A DNA stretch of 64,000 nt from DASUAS01 sp963841415 (GCA_963841415.1 CAWJCN010000003.1:496001-560000), one strand, 5' to 3'. Shown: positions 44,757 through 54,582, counted from the first letter of the stretch. The notes: generated by a model from the sequence alone, not told the origin. A program made the numbers and translations.

Positions 44757-45590
44757 ATGGCCGAGCGTCGGTTGCGCCACGAGATCGAGGCGGGCGTCGT
44801 CGACGTCGTGATCGACAACCCGCCGACCAACCTCGTGGACGGCGCGTTCATCGGCGCGCTGCTCGAGTTGCTCGACGAGCTCGAACCCGATCCGTCCGCG
44901 CGGGTCGTCGTCTTCCGAAGCGCCGATCCCGATTTCTTCCTGATGCACGGCGACGTGCACGGCATCCTCGCCATCCCGGTGGGCGAGCACGTCGCGGCGA
45001 CCGTGCCGAACGTGGCGGCCGCGCTCTTCGAACGAGTGCACCGCAGCCATCTGGTGTCGATCGGCGTGCTCGACGGCGCCGCCCGCGGGGGCGGGGCCGA
45101 GTTCCTCGCCGCCCTCGACCTCCGCTACGGGAGCGAGCGTGCAGTGCTCGGTCAGCCCGAGGTCGCGATGGGCATCCTCCCCGGCGCCGGCGGTACCGCT
45201 CGTCTGCCGCACCTCCTCGGTCGCGGGCGCGCGCTCGAGGTGATCCTCTCGGGCCGTGACGTCGGCGCCGAGGAGGCCGCGCGCATCGGCTGGCTCGACG
45301 CCCTGCACCCGCGCGCCAAGTTGACCGCGGTCGTGCGCGAGCTCGCGCTGCGCATCGCGGCGATGCCCCCGGAATCGGTGGCGGCGGTGAAGCGCGTGGT
45401 CGACCGATCCCTCACGTCGTTCGACGCCGCGCTGGTCGTCGAGACGGACGCGTTCGGTGCGCTCACCGCGGCCGGTCTCCATCGCACGCGCATGCAGCGC
45501 TTCCTCGCCGACGGCGGTCAGACGCGGGAGGGCGAGACGACCCGATGGGGCGAGATCGTCGACGCGATGAGCGACGCGCCCGACGACTGA
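44757..45590 (+). CDS. enoyl-CoA hydratase/isomerase family protein
   Basis: A 277-residue crotonase. The oxyanion-hole loop is present in an unusual form (FFLMHGDVHGI) and GAARGGGAEFLAALDLRYG corresponds to the second CoA/acyl loop. QPEVAMGILPGAGGTARLPHLLG is classical, with Glu of QPE at the place of the first catalytic Glu and Glu of ALEVILSG at the second. Both catalytic acids are thus kept. ATG 44757. It converges on the ACT gene. Substrate unknown. Confidence 0.88.
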   Translation: MAERRLRHEIEAGVVDVVIDNPPTNLVDGAFIGALLELLDELEPDPSARVVVFRSADPDFFLMHGDVHGILAIPVGEHVAATVPNVAAALFERVHRSHLVSIGVLDGAARGGGAEFLAALDLRYGSERAVLGQPEVAMGILPGAGGTARLPHLLGRGRALEVILSGRDVGAEEAARIGWLDALHPRAKLTAVVRELALRIAAMPPESVAAVKRVVDRSLTSFDAALVVETDAFGALTAAGLHRTRMQRFLADGGQTREGETTRWGEIVDAMSDAPDD

Positions 45591-45594
45591 CGCC

Positions 45595-46254
45595 CTACGC
45601 CCGCGCGGCCGGGTGCTCGCGCCGCGAGGCGCCGTCGGCGAGGCTGCGATGCAGCGCCATCAGTGCGTCGACGCGCGCCACCTCCGACGCGGTGAAGCGC
45701 AGAGAACCGGGGCGGGCGAGGAACGCGATGCAGCGGGTGTGCGGTTGGCCGTCGGGCACCGCGAGCAACCACATGGTGGACGCGGGCCGACCGCCGAGCG
45801 GGCCCGGCAGATCGTGCGATCGCTGCACGAGCGGAGCGCCGCGGGCGAGCGCCAGGCGTCCGGCGGGGACCTCGCGCGCTTCGTCGATGGGCGCCACCCA
45901 GACGTTCGACGACGCGCAGGCCGAGGCGAGAACCCGACCGACGGTGGACGGGTCGTTCGCGGCTGCCAGCTGCCGCGCCCACGCCAGGGCCTCGAGCGCC
46001 GGTTCCGACTTCGCCGCCGCGGGGTCGCACGAGAGGAGGACGCCGGCCTCGACGGCCTCGAGCGCGGCGCCCAGGACGCGCCCGTCGAGATCGGTGAGGA
46101 CCTCGACCACCAGCTCGTCGACCACCTGGTGGCCGTCGAGCTCGTGGATGTCGATCGACACGACGTCGCCGTCGTGCTCGGAGATGATGGTGGCCACCTT
46201 GGCCAGCGCGCCGGGCAGGTCGGGGAGCTCCACACGGAGCCGGTATCTGCTCAT
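45595..46254 (-). CDS. ACT-domain protein
   Basis: A 219-residue protein with an ACT domain at 1-75 (RYRLRVELPDLPGALAKVATIISEHDGDVVSIDIHE), the usual small-ligand sensor with the turn DLPGALA. The remaining 140 residues have a GAF-like pattern (APLVQRSHDLP, TMWLLAVPDG, CIAFLARPG). It is probably a regulator that binds an amino acid or similar ligand, without a DNA-binding domain. ATG 46254. Confidence 0.8.
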   Translation of the reverse strand: MSRYRLRVELPDLPGALAKVATIISEHDGDVVSIDIHELDGHQVVDELVVEVLTDLDGRVLGAALEAVEAGVLLSCDPAAAKSEPALEALAWARQLAAANDPSTVGRVLASACASSNVWVAPIDEAREVPAGRLALARGAPLVQRSHDLPGPLGGRPASTMWLLAVPDGQPHTRCIAFLARPGSLRFTASEVARVDALMALHRSLADGASRREHPAARA

Positions 46255-46364
46255 CCCCGCACCCTGCCCGGCCACCGTTTCGGCGATGTTGCGGAGGGCG
46301 CAACGCGCGGTGAACCGGCTCCGGGCCCGGACGGCGGCTGCGGAGGGGTACCGTCCTCGCCGCT

Positions 46365-47300
46365 GTGATCGTCCCCGACCCTCCCGGTCCGCTCCCGTTC
46401 CTCCCGCTGCGGGAGACGCTGTACACGCAGGACGAGCTCACCGAGGTCACGCCCGACGGTCGACGCCGGGACGAGATCATCGGGGGCTGGTTCCACGACG
46501 GGGGACACGGCGTCGACTTCGCGCGGGCACGCGCCCTGCACGATGCCGGCATCGACATCGCGCTGGCCCGCCACCTCCTCGGTCGATCGGTGGTCGGCGT
46601 GATGGGAGGTCACAGCGACGAGCGCGGCAGCGATCGCTACATCGCGATCTCGCACCTCGGACGCGCCCTCGCCCGTGCCGGCTTCTACGTCGCGACCGGC
46701 GGTGGTCCCGGGCTGATGGAAGCGGCCAACCTCGGAGCGTGGCTCGCGCCCACGGCCGATGCCGATCTCGACACCGCGCTCGAGATGCTCGACGCGGCCT
46801 CGTCGTACGACGCCGACCACACCGCTTACGAGCAGGTCGCCCGCGACGTACGCACCCGCTGGCCGCAGGGCGGCGAGAGCCTCGGCGTTCCGACCTGGGT
46901 GTATGCCGACGAACCGACGAGCGCGTTCTGCACGCACATCGCCAAGTACTTCACGAACAGCATCCGCGAGGACGGGCTGCTCGCGCTGGCGCGCTCGGGT
47001 GTGGTGTACGCCGCCGGCGGTGCGGGCACGGCCCAGGAGATCTTCACCGATGCTGCGCAGAACACGAACACGCTGTACGAGGTGCGCAGCCCGATGGTGT
47101 TCTTCGGTCGCGAGTTCCACGAACACGAGCAGCCCGAGTTGGTGCGGGCAGTCACGCGCCAGGCGCGCCGGTTCGGATGGACCGAGCTCGTCACGGTGCT
47201 GGACGACGCCGACGCGGTGGTCGAATTCGTGCAGGGTCACGATCCTGACGGGGTCGGCGTTGCGGTGGCTCGCCGGCGCCGCCGTCCCGACCGACTGTGA
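46365..47300 (+). CDS. LOG-family (lysine decarboxylase-like) nucleotide-binding protein
   Basis: A 311-residue Rossmann-fold protein of the LOG/TIGR00730-like group. GVMGGHSDERGSD, YVATGGGPGLMEAANLGA and the VVYAAGGAGTAQEIFTDA loop stand in for the PGGxGTxxE active-site motif, with the second Pro changed to Ala. Classical LOG enzymes release cytokinin bases from nucleotides; this long form with GGWFHDGG at the N-terminus is a separate group. GTG 46365. The RNB gene starts inside its stop (GTGA). Confidence 0.83.
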   Translation: MIVPDPPGPLPFLPLRETLYTQDELTEVTPDGRRRDEIIGGWFHDGGHGVDFARARALHDAGIDIALARHLLGRSVVGVMGGHSDERGSDRYIAISHLGRALARAGFYVATGGGPGLMEAANLGAWLAPTADADLDTALEMLDAASSYDADHTAYEQVARDVRTRWPQGGESLGVPTWVYADEPTSAFCTHIAKYFTNSIREDGLLALARSGVVYAAGGAGTAQEIFTDAAQNTNTLYEVRSPMVFFGREFHEHEQPELVRAVTRQARRFGWTELVTVLDDADAVVEFVQGHDPDGVGVAVARRRRRPDRL

Positions 47301-48742
47301 CCGCGGCGCCGCTGCGCCTCGCGGCCTCGGCGGCCGATCTGGCCGACGACTTCGCCCGCGTCCGGGCCGACCTCGGAGTGCCCCTCGCGTTTCCTTCCGC
47401 GGTCGAGGCCGCCGCGGTCGTCGCCGCCACGCGCGGCCCCGTGCTCCCGGCGGGCGCACCGCCGCGTGCGCGGCTCGACGCCCGCGACGTCGAGTTCGTG
47501 ACCGTCGATCCCGCCGGGAGCCGCGACCTCGACCAGGCCTTCCACGCCGAGCGGCAGGGGAGCGGGTACCGGGTTCGCTACGCCATCGCCGACGTCGCCG
47601 CGTTCGTGGCCTTTGGCGACGCGCTCGACGACGAGGCGTGCACGCGCGGCGAGACGCTCTACCTCCCCGACGGGCGCGCGCCACTCCATCCCGACCCGAT
47701 CGGCGAGGGCGCGGCCAGCCTCCTGCCGGGGGTCGAACGTCCTGCGCTCCTCTGGACGTTCGAGCTCGACGACGGTGCCCGTCCCGTGACGAGCCGGTGC
47801 GAGCGCGCGACGGTGCGGAGCCGCGCTGCGCACGCGTACACCGAGGTGCAGCAGGCCCTCGACGGAGGCGCCGCTGCTTCGCCGATGCTGCTCCTCCGCG
47901 AGATCGGCGAGCTGCTCCTGGCCCGCGAGCGCGAGCGTGGCGGGGTCAGCATCGCCGCGCCGGCGCAGGCCGTCGTGCGCGACGACCGCGGCGGGTACGA
48001 GCTCGAGCTCGATGCGCCGCTGCCGGTGGAGACGTGGAACGCGCAGATGTCGCTCCTCACCGGGCGCGAAGCGGCGCGGCTCATGTCCCAGGGTGGGACG
48101 GGGTTGGTGCGGACGCTGCCGCCGCCGGACGCCGGGGTGCTCGACCGACTCCGCCGCACCGCGCGTGCGCTCGGCATCGGCTGGCCCGACGGTGCGTCGT
48201 ACAGCGAAGTCGTGCGGGGCGTGCGACCGACGAGCCGGGCCCGCGCGACCTTCCTGCTGCAGGCACTCCATGCGTTGCGCGGCGCGGGGTACGCGGTCGT
48301 GACACCGGACGTGCCGCCGCCGGTGCACGGCGCAGTCGGCGCGCCGTACGCGCACGTGACTGCGCCGTTGCGTCGCCTCGCCGATCGGTACGCGAACGAG
48401 ATCGTGCTCGCGATCTCGGGTGGCTACGAGCCCCCGCGGTGGGCGGTCGATGCCCTCCCTGCGCTCGCCGAGGCGATGCCTGCCGCCGACCGCCGCGCGG
48501 CCGCCGTCGAGCGCGCGTGCGTCGACGCGGTCGAGACCGTGGTGCTCGCCGACCGTGTCGGGACCACGTTCCGCGCCACCGTCGTCGACGGTCACCGTCA
48601 CGGCGTGGTGGTGCTGCTCCACGAGGTGCCGGTGGTCGCGAGCGTGCCCGGCCGCCGCCCGCTCGGCGAGGGCGTACGCGTCAGACTCGAGTCGGTCGAT
48701 CCCGTGACTCGGAAGCTGGTGTTCGCGCTCCAGCCTCGCTGA
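47297..48742 (+). CDS. RNB-domain ribonuclease (RNase II/R type, short form)
   Basis: A 481-residue 3'-5' exoribonuclease catalytic domain. DPAGSRDLDQ at 71-80 carries Asp71, Asp77 and Asp79 of the metal site; YRVRYAIADVAAFV and the RNA-clamp stretch HVTAPLRRLADRYAN follow. The N-terminal cold-shock domains are absent and only a short S1-like end is present, as in actinobacterial short forms. It is coupled to the LOG gene. Its last 62 bp overlap the convergent PAP2 gene. Confidence 0.92.
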   Translation: MTAAPLRLAASAADLADDFARVRADLGVPLAFPSAVEAAAVVAATRGPVLPAGAPPRARLDARDVEFVTVDPAGSRDLDQAFHAERQGSGYRVRYAIADVAAFVAFGDALDDEACTRGETLYLPDGRAPLHPDPIGEGAASLLPGVERPALLWTFELDDGARPVTSRCERATVRSRAAHAYTEVQQALDGGAAASPMLLLREIGELLLARERERGGVSIAAPAQAVVRDDRGGYELELDAPLPVETWNAQMSLLTGREAARLMSQGGTGLVRTLPPPDAGVLDRLRRTARALGIGWPDGASYSEVVRGVRPTSRARATFLLQALHALRGAGYAVVTPDVPPPVHGAVGAPYAHVTAPLRRLADRYANEIVLAISGGYEPPRWAVDALPALAEAMPAADRRAAAVERACVDAVETVVLADRVGTTFRATVVDGHRHGVVVLLHEVPVVASVPGRRPLGEGVRVRLESVDPVTRKLVFALQPR

Positions 48743-49583
48743 CCCGCTCCGCCGCCTCGATCGGCGCACCGAGGCGCAGCAGTCGCCCGCCGAACGCGAT
48801 CGAACAAAACGCGAACCACCCCCATCCGAGCGCGAGACCGCCGATCACGTCGGTGAGCCAATGGACGCCGAGGAGCACACGCGAAGCCGCGACGGCCAAG
48901 GCGACGAACATGGCCACCCCGGCCAGGGCCGCTTGTGCGTTGCGCGACCGACCGCGACCGAGCACGAGCGCGAACGCGGCGAAGCACGCGGCCGCGCCCG
49001 TCGTGTGACCGCTCGGGAACGACGGGCCCAGTGTGTGCGCGATCGGATTGGCCGTGGGACGCACCCGGTCGACGAGGTCCTTGATCTCGGTGCTCATGAG
49101 CGTCTGACCCAGGGCGACGGCGACGAGGAAGAGCGGGAGCCAGCGGCTCGGCCGACGGATCATCTCCACGACGAAGATGCCGACCGTGCACACCACGAGC
49201 ACGCCGGTGCTGCCGAGCGATGTCACGACGTCGAGCGTCGACTGCGCCAACGAGGTCATGTGGTCTTCGCCCCATGGCGCGACCGACCGGTCGATGCGCA
49301 GGAGGCTCGAGTTCGTCCGAACCAGCAGGCCCAACGCCCCCAGCACGAAGCCACCCCCCACCAGCACGATGAGCCCGAGGGTGAGCAGCAAGCCTGTCTC
49401 CGTGCGCGGATCAATCCGCGACCAGAGCCACTTCCTCTTGCTCTTGCGCTCGTCGACCTGCCGTTCCTCGAGCCGTTCCTCGAGCCGTTCCTCGAGCCGG
49501 TGCGCGACCGCGGTTGCGGCATGTGCCGACGCCGGGTCGATCCCCGGGTGTCGGCGCACAGCGATTCCGAACAGTGCGCCCAA
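48681..49583 (-). CDS. PAP2-family phosphatase with an N-terminal repeat segment
   Basis: A 300-residue membrane phosphatase. The three PAP2 motifs are KDLVDRVRP, PSFPSGHTTGA and SRVLLGVHWLTDVIGG, with six helices. The segment RLEERLEERLEERQ (residues 29-42) comes from a 12-bp repeat at 49454-49500. The frame is open 51 bp further up, encodes a hydrophobic helix (SLLVIVVLLLPALLLGALFG) and has no ATG or GTG; TTG 49583 is thus tentative. It removes phosphate from a lipid such as phosphatidate or undecaprenyl diphosphate. Confidence 0.87.
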   Translation of the reverse strand: MGALFGIAVRRHPGIDPASAHAATAVAHRLEERLEERLEERQVDERKSKRKWLWSRIDPRTETGLLLTLGLIVLVGGGFVLGALGLLVRTNSSLLRIDRSVAPWGEDHMTSLAQSTLDVVTSLGSTGVLVVCTVGIFVVEMIRRPSRWLPLFLVAVALGQTLMSTEIKDLVDRVRPTANPIAHTLGPSFPSGHTTGAAACFAAFALVLGRGRSRNAQAALAGVAMFVALAVAASRVLLGVHWLTDVIGGLALGWGWFAFCSIAFGGRLLRLGAPIEAAERVSEAGARTPASESRDRPTRV

Positions 49584-49696
49584 CAGCAGGGCGGGGAGCA
49601 GCAGGACAACGATGACGAGCAGGGAAGCCCCCTGAGACCGACGTGACGCTGTTCACGTGATGTTTACCTCGTGTCCGGAGCGGTGAAACCGCAGGT

Positions 49697-50452
49697 ATGA
49701 CCATGCGTGAGGAACACGCCAGGTCGGACATACGCGTCCATCCGGTGCTGGTGACCGCGCTCGTCGGATTTGTCGGTTGGCTGGTGCTGGCGGTCGGTGC
49801 CGTGGCCCTCGGAGTGCTGGTGACGCACTTCGTCGTGGGTCACGCGCTCGGCGACGACGACCTCCACGTCGCGCGTTGGTTCGCCGAGCGACGCACCGAC
49901 ACGTGGAACACGGCGTCGCTCGTGGGATCGCACGTGGCCGAAACCTTCACCGTGTTCGCGATCATCGGGATCGCGTTGGCGGTGCTCGCGGCTCGCCGCG
50001 CGTGGCCACAGTGCGCGCTCCTCACCGTCGCGATGGCGGCGGAAGGCGCCTCCTATCTCACGGCCACGTACTTCGTGAGCCGCAACCGCCCGGTCGTGCC
50101 GCGGTTGGAGCACCTCATCGTCTCCGACAGCTACCCGTCCGGGCACGCCGCGGCCGCGGTCGCGCTGTACGGCTCCCTCTGCATCATCGTGTGGTCGCTC
50201 ACCGAAGCTCGCCTGTGGCGAGCGTTGTTCTTCGCGCTCGCGGTCGTCGCGCCCGTCGTGGTCGCGGTGTCCCGTGTGTACCGAGGCATGCACAATCCGA
50301 GCGACGTCGTGTGCGGGATGCTCATCGGTGCGGGGTGCATCGTCGTCGGCTACGCCGCGGCCCGCGCCGGGATTGCGGCCGCCGGTCACCGCAACCGCGA
50401 TGGCACCGACGACGCGCCGCGGCTCACGCTCGTCCACAAGGTGGCGTCATGA
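49697..50452 (+). CDS. PAP2-family phosphatase, first gene of lipid operon
   Basis: A 251-residue protein with six helices and the PAP2 active site: SRNRPVVPRLE, SYPSGHAAAAV and SRVYRGMHNPSDVV (nucleophile His in the last). It probably turns phosphatidic acid into diacylglycerol or recycles undecaprenyl diphosphate at the outer membrane face. The next gene, a diacylglycerol kinase, starts in its stop (ATGA). The reverse reaction is thus encoded in the same transcript. It is divergent from the other PAP2 gene. Confidence 0.9.
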   Translation: MTMREEHARSDIRVHPVLVTALVGFVGWLVLAVGAVALGVLVTHFVVGHALGDDDLHVARWFAERRTDTWNTASLVGSHVAETFTVFAIIGIALAVLAARRAWPQCALLTVAMAAEGASYLTATYFVSRNRPVVPRLEHLIVSDSYPSGHAAAAVALYGSLCIIVWSLTEARLWRALFFALAVVAPVVVAVSRVYRGMHNPSDVVCGMLIGAGCIVVGYAAARAGIAAAGHRNRDGTDDAPRLTLVHKVAS

Positions 50453-51348
50453 CCTCGGTCGCGGTGATCGCGCACGCCGGGAAGACGCTCGGCGGTGGAC
50501 TGCGCGAGCTGCGGACCGTCCTGGCCGGTGCGGGCGTCGACGATCCGGCCTGGTTCGAGGTGCCGAAGAGCAAGTTCGCGCCCGGTTGCGTGCGCGACGC
50601 GCTCGGGCAGGGCGCCGACCTGCTGTTCGTGTGGGGCGGCGACGGCATGGTGCAGCGGTGCGTCGACGCGGTCGGCGACGCGCCGGTCGCGATCGCGATC
50701 CTGCCCGCGGGCGCCGGCAACCTCCTCGCCCGCAACCTCGGTGTCCCGATCGATCTCGAGCGTGCGGTGGAGGTGGGGCTGCACGGTCAGCGACGCGCGA
50801 TCGACGTCGGTCGGGTCAACGGTGAGCGCTTCTCGGTCATGGCCGGTGCCGGGTTCGATGCGCTCATGATCCGCGACACGCATCGGGCCGGTAAAGGCCG
50901 CTTCGGACGCGCCGCGTACGTCTGGACCGGTGCGAAGCACCTGCGTGACGAGCCGTTCATCGTGAGGATCGACGTCGACGGCCATCGCTGGTACAAGGGA
51001 CGCGTCAGTTGTGTGCTCGTCGGCAACGTGAGCAAGGTGTTCGGGGGTGTCGAGGTGTTCGATGACGCGACCCCCGACGACGGTCGTCTCGAGCTCGGCA
51101 TCGTGATGGCCGACGGCGCGCTGCAATGGCTCCGCGCGCTCGCGCGTACGGCGGTCGGGAGCGCCGATCGCTCGAAGTTCGTGCGCACCACGAAGGCGCG
51201 CACGATCGACGTGCGGCTCGACCGCCGAGTGCCCTACGAGCTCGACGGCGGCGATCGGAAGCCGAAGAAGCGCCTGAAGATCGACGTTCGACCGGCGTCG
51301 GTCACCGTGTGCGTCCCCGAGGCCGACGATCCCGGGCGACGGTCGTGA
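50449..51348 (+). CDS. diacylglycerol kinase-family lipid kinase
   Basis: A 299-residue kinase of the DAGK_cat fold. GGDGMVQRCVDA (63-74) is the nucleotide/glycine-rich motif and LPAGAGNLLARNLG (85-98) the second. GAGFDALMIRDT and the C-terminal YELDGGDRK fit the family. It phosphorylates diacylglycerol or a similar lipid alcohol with ATP. ATG 50449 and its own stop overlap its neighbours by 4 bp each. Confidence 0.92.
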   Translation: MTSVAVIAHAGKTLGGGLRELRTVLAGAGVDDPAWFEVPKSKFAPGCVRDALGQGADLLFVWGGDGMVQRCVDAVGDAPVAIAILPAGAGNLLARNLGVPIDLERAVEVGLHGQRRAIDVGRVNGERFSVMAGAGFDALMIRDTHRAGKGRFGRAAYVWTGAKHLRDEPFIVRIDVDGHRWYKGRVSCVLVGNVSKVFGGVEVFDDATPDDGRLELGIVMADGALQWLRALARTAVGSADRSKFVRTTKARTIDVRLDRRVPYELDGGDRKPKKRLKIDVRPASVTVCVPEADDPGRRS

Positions 51349-52310
51349 GCGTCGCGCAGCTCGTTCCCGAGACCTGGGAGCTGAGCGGTGACGACGCGCG
51401 CCAGACGCTGGTGCGCACCGGGCACCGCAAGCTCGTGCGCGATGCCTTCGTGCGTCTCCGCGTCTCCGACGGATTCAGCCACGCGCGCTCGCTCGCCTTC
51501 CTGATCTCGCTGTTGCTCGTGCAAGGCGTGATCCTGCTGGTGGGCCTCGCCGCCGCGCTGGGCGAGAACGACGTCAGCGCCACGATCACGCGCTCGATCA
51601 ACGAAGCCGCGCCCGGCCCGGCCGGGCGTGCGCTCACCCACGCCGTGTTCCACGCGTACCAGACCGGAGCATCGCGTCAGTACTTCGTGTTGGCGGTGGT
51701 CGGCATCACCGCGCTGGTCACCGGCGCCACGCTCATGGGACAGATGGAACGCGCCCTCAACCGTCTCTACGGGATCGAGCAGGACCGGCCCACGGTGCAG
51801 AAGTACGGGCAGGCGACGCTGCTCGCGCTGACCGCCGGCGTGCTGGCCGTGATGGCGTTCGCCGGCTTCGCACTCGGGCACGGGATCGGGCAGGGCATCG
51901 GCGACGACACGGCAGTGACGGTGTGGCGGGTGCTCCGCTGGCCCCTTGCGCTCGCCCTCATGACCGGGTCGATCGCGCTCTTGTTCCGCTGGTCGCCCCG
52001 TCGGCACCAGCCGACGTGGTCGTGGCTCGCCTTTGGCGCCGCGATCTCGGTGTTGCTGTGGTCGTTGCTCACGTTCGCCCTGGGCCTCTTCTTCCAGGCG
52101 AGCACCGCCTTCAGCACCACCTACGGGCCCCTGGCCGGGATGATGGCGTTGCTGATCTGGGCCCTGTTGTCGTCGGTCGCGATCCTCTTCGGGGCGGCGG
52201 TGGCGGTCCAGCTCGAGGCGGTGCGCGCCGGTGCCGATGCGCCACGCGACGAGGCCAAGGCCGGCGCGGGCTCGGAACGGTCGAGGTCCACGCTCGCACG
52301 AACGGCCTGA
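51345..52310 (+). CDS. YihY/BrkB-family membrane protein
   Basis: A 321-residue protein with six helices. The family pattern is DGFSHARSLAFLISLLLVQGVI, the MERALNRLYGIEQDRP cytoplasmic motif and FSTTYGPLAGMMALLIWALLSS. Function is not known; an envelope or lipid-transport role is often suggested. GTG 51345 overlaps the kinase stop (GTGA). It is followed 1 bp later by the phospholipase D gene. Confidence 0.9.
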   Translation: MSVAQLVPETWELSGDDARQTLVRTGHRKLVRDAFVRLRVSDGFSHARSLAFLISLLLVQGVILLVGLAAALGENDVSATITRSINEAAPGPAGRALTHAVFHAYQTGASRQYFVLAVVGITALVTGATLMGQMERALNRLYGIEQDRPTVQKYGQATLLALTAGVLAVMAFAGFALGHGIGQGIGDDTAVTVWRVLRWPLALALMTGSIALLFRWSPRRHQPTWSWLAFGAAISVLLWSLLTFALGLFFQASTAFSTTYGPLAGMMALLIWALLSSVAILFGAAVAVQLEAVRAGADAPRDEAKAGAGSERSRSTLARTA

Positions 52311-52311
52311 C

Positions 52312-53914
52312 GTGTCGCTCGCCGACTGGTTCCTGACCCCGGCCGAGCGGGGCAATCCGGCCACCGCGATCGACCGGCGCCGCGGCGACGGGACCGCGTG
52401 GACGGAGGGCAACGCGGGCGAGGTGCTGGTCGACGGTGCGTCGTACTTCGCGCGCCTGCACGAGGTGCTCTGCGCGTGCGAACCCGGCGACTGGATGCTG
52501 TTCACCGACTGGCAGGGCGATCCGGACGAGCAACTCGACGGCCCGGGCACGGGGATCGGGGACGTGATCGTGGAGCTCGCCCGTCGCGGCGTGAACGTGC
52601 GCGGCCTCCTGTGGCGCTCGCATCCCGAGGCGCTGAACTTCGGCGAGGGCAAGAACCTCGCCTTCTCGCGCCTGGTGAACGGTGCCGGCGGCCAGGTGTT
52701 GCTCGACCACCGCGTGCGCCGCGGAGGAAGCCACCATCAGAAGCTCGTCGTCCTGCAACACGCCGACCCCACCCGTGACGTCGCGTTCGTCGGTGGGATC
52801 GACCTCTGCCACGGTCGTCGTGACGACGCGCGTCATCTCGGTGACGCGCAGGTCGTCGAGCTCGACGATCACCACTACGGCGCTCGTCCTCCGTGGCACG
52901 ACGTCCAACTCGAGGTGCGCGGGCCGGTGGTCGACGACCTTGCGTGGACGTTCGGCGAGCGTTGGCGCGATCCGAATCCGCTCGACACCCGCAACCCGGT
53001 GCGCGCGACCTTGCACCGCGTGTCCCGTCATCCCGACATGCCCGGGGCGCTTCCACCATCACGGCCGGGGCCGCCGGACGGGCCGCTCGCGGTCCAGGTC
53101 CTGCGCACGTACCCGGCCCGCCACCGGAAGTACCCCTTCGCCCCCGAGGGCGAGCGCAGCATCGCTCGCGCGTATCTGAAGGCGTTCGGACGTGCCCGCC
53201 GGGTCGTGTACCTCGAGGACCAGTACCTGTGGTCGCTGGACGCGACGAACGCGCTGCGCGACGCGCTGGCACACAACCCGGAGCTCTGCGTCGTGGCGGT
53301 GATCCCGCGCTTCCCCGACCCCGACGGCGCGGTCGCCGGGGACGCGAGCCGTCTCGGACGCGAACGCGTGATCAACGCGCTCGAGGAGGTCGGCCGAGAC
53401 CGGGTCGCCGTCTACGACCTCGAGAACCACGACGGCACGCCCATCTACGTGCACTCGAAGGTGTGCATCGTCGACGACGTGTGGATCGCCGTCGGATCCG
53501 ACAACCTGAACCGCCGGTCGTGGACCCACGACTCCGAGCTCTCGTGCGCGGTGGTCGACCGCCGGCGTGATGCGCGCGTGCCCGCCGATCCCGCGGGCCT
53601 CGGTGACGGCGCGCGTCTCCTCGCCCGCCAGACCCGCCTCCGGCTCGCGGCGGAGCATCTCGGGCGTGCGCCGGGCTCACGACGACGACCTCGTGGACCC
53701 CACGTCGTGGTTCGACGCGTTGCGCCGCGGCGCGGCTGCGGTCGACGGCTGGCATCGTGGGGGGATGGTCGGAACACGACCGCCCGGCCACCTCCGGGAG
53801 CACGCGATGGAGCGCGTCACCGGTGCGCGCCGCTGGGGTCGGGGCCTGATCCACGCGGTCGTGCTCGATCCCGACGGCCGCCCGCTCGAAATGCGCCGGC
53901 GCAACGCCTTCTGA
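52312..53914 (+). CDS. phospholipase D-family protein, C-terminus frameshifted
   Basis: A protein of about 530 residues with two PLD repeats. The second motif is complete (His381, Lys383, Asp388 in YVHSKVCIVDD, then GSDNLNRRSW). The first, HHQKLVVLQH, has His142 and Lys144 but Gln149 in place of Asp. A frame break at about 53668-53673 near the end is bridged by the next frame, which supplies HDDDLVDPTSWFDALRRGA and ends at 53914. GTG 52312. It hydrolyses or transfers phosphatidyl groups and completes the PAP2-kinase-YihY-PLD operon. Confidence 0.87.
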
Positions 53915-53948
53915 CCCGATTTCCTTCGACGCAGGAACGGGAAGGGGG

Positions 53949-54582
53949 TCAGCTCACGAGGGAGAGGAGCTCGTCGAGCGCGGGGGTGGGATCCTCGCCC
54001 ACGAGGATGCCGTGCATGCCCATGGCCTCGGCGGCGACGATGTTGCCCGGGAAGTCGTCGAGGAAGATGGCGCGGGTCGCGTCATCCACACCGATCCGGT
54101 CGAGCGCGGTGCGGAAGATGGCGGGATCGGGCTTGCGCACGCCCTCCTCGCTCGAGTCGACGACGGCGTCGAAGAGCTCGTCGAGCGGGAACTGGTTGCG
54201 CCACGCGTCGCCGTACTCACGGATGTTGTTGGTGACGATCGCGGTGTGCAGGCCCTGGGCCCGCACCATGCGCACGGCCTCGACCACGAGGCTGCGGTCG
54301 ATCTGGTCGGTCACCATCATCGAGAACATCTCACCGGTGTCGAAGCGGAAGCCGGCGGCTTCAGCATCGGCCTTGATCGCCGTGAGCGCGTCGGCGAACG
54401 AGATCTCACCGCGCTCGAGTTGGTGCCAGACGTGATCGGTGTCGGCGTCGTAGCTGCCGAACACGACCCGGAGCATCGCTTCCGGTTCGACGTCCTGCGA
54501 GCGCGGCGTACGCGTGCGCGGCGGCGAACGGCGACGCGGTGAAGATGCCGCCGTAGTCCCAGAGAACGGCTTCGAAGGTCAT
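53949..54582 (-). CDS. HAD-superfamily hydrolase, frameshifted near the start
   Basis: A HAD phosphatase-like enzyme of about 210 residues. ATG 54582 overlaps the SDR stop by 4 bp, and the first 25 residues contain LWDYGGIFT with the Asp nucleophile. One base is lost near 54500-54505. The next frame continues with DVEPEAMLRVVFG, a cap domain, TAIVTNN (motif II), RKPDPAIF (motif III) and FLDDFPGNIVAAEAMG (motif IV). Substrate unknown. Confidence 0.85.
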
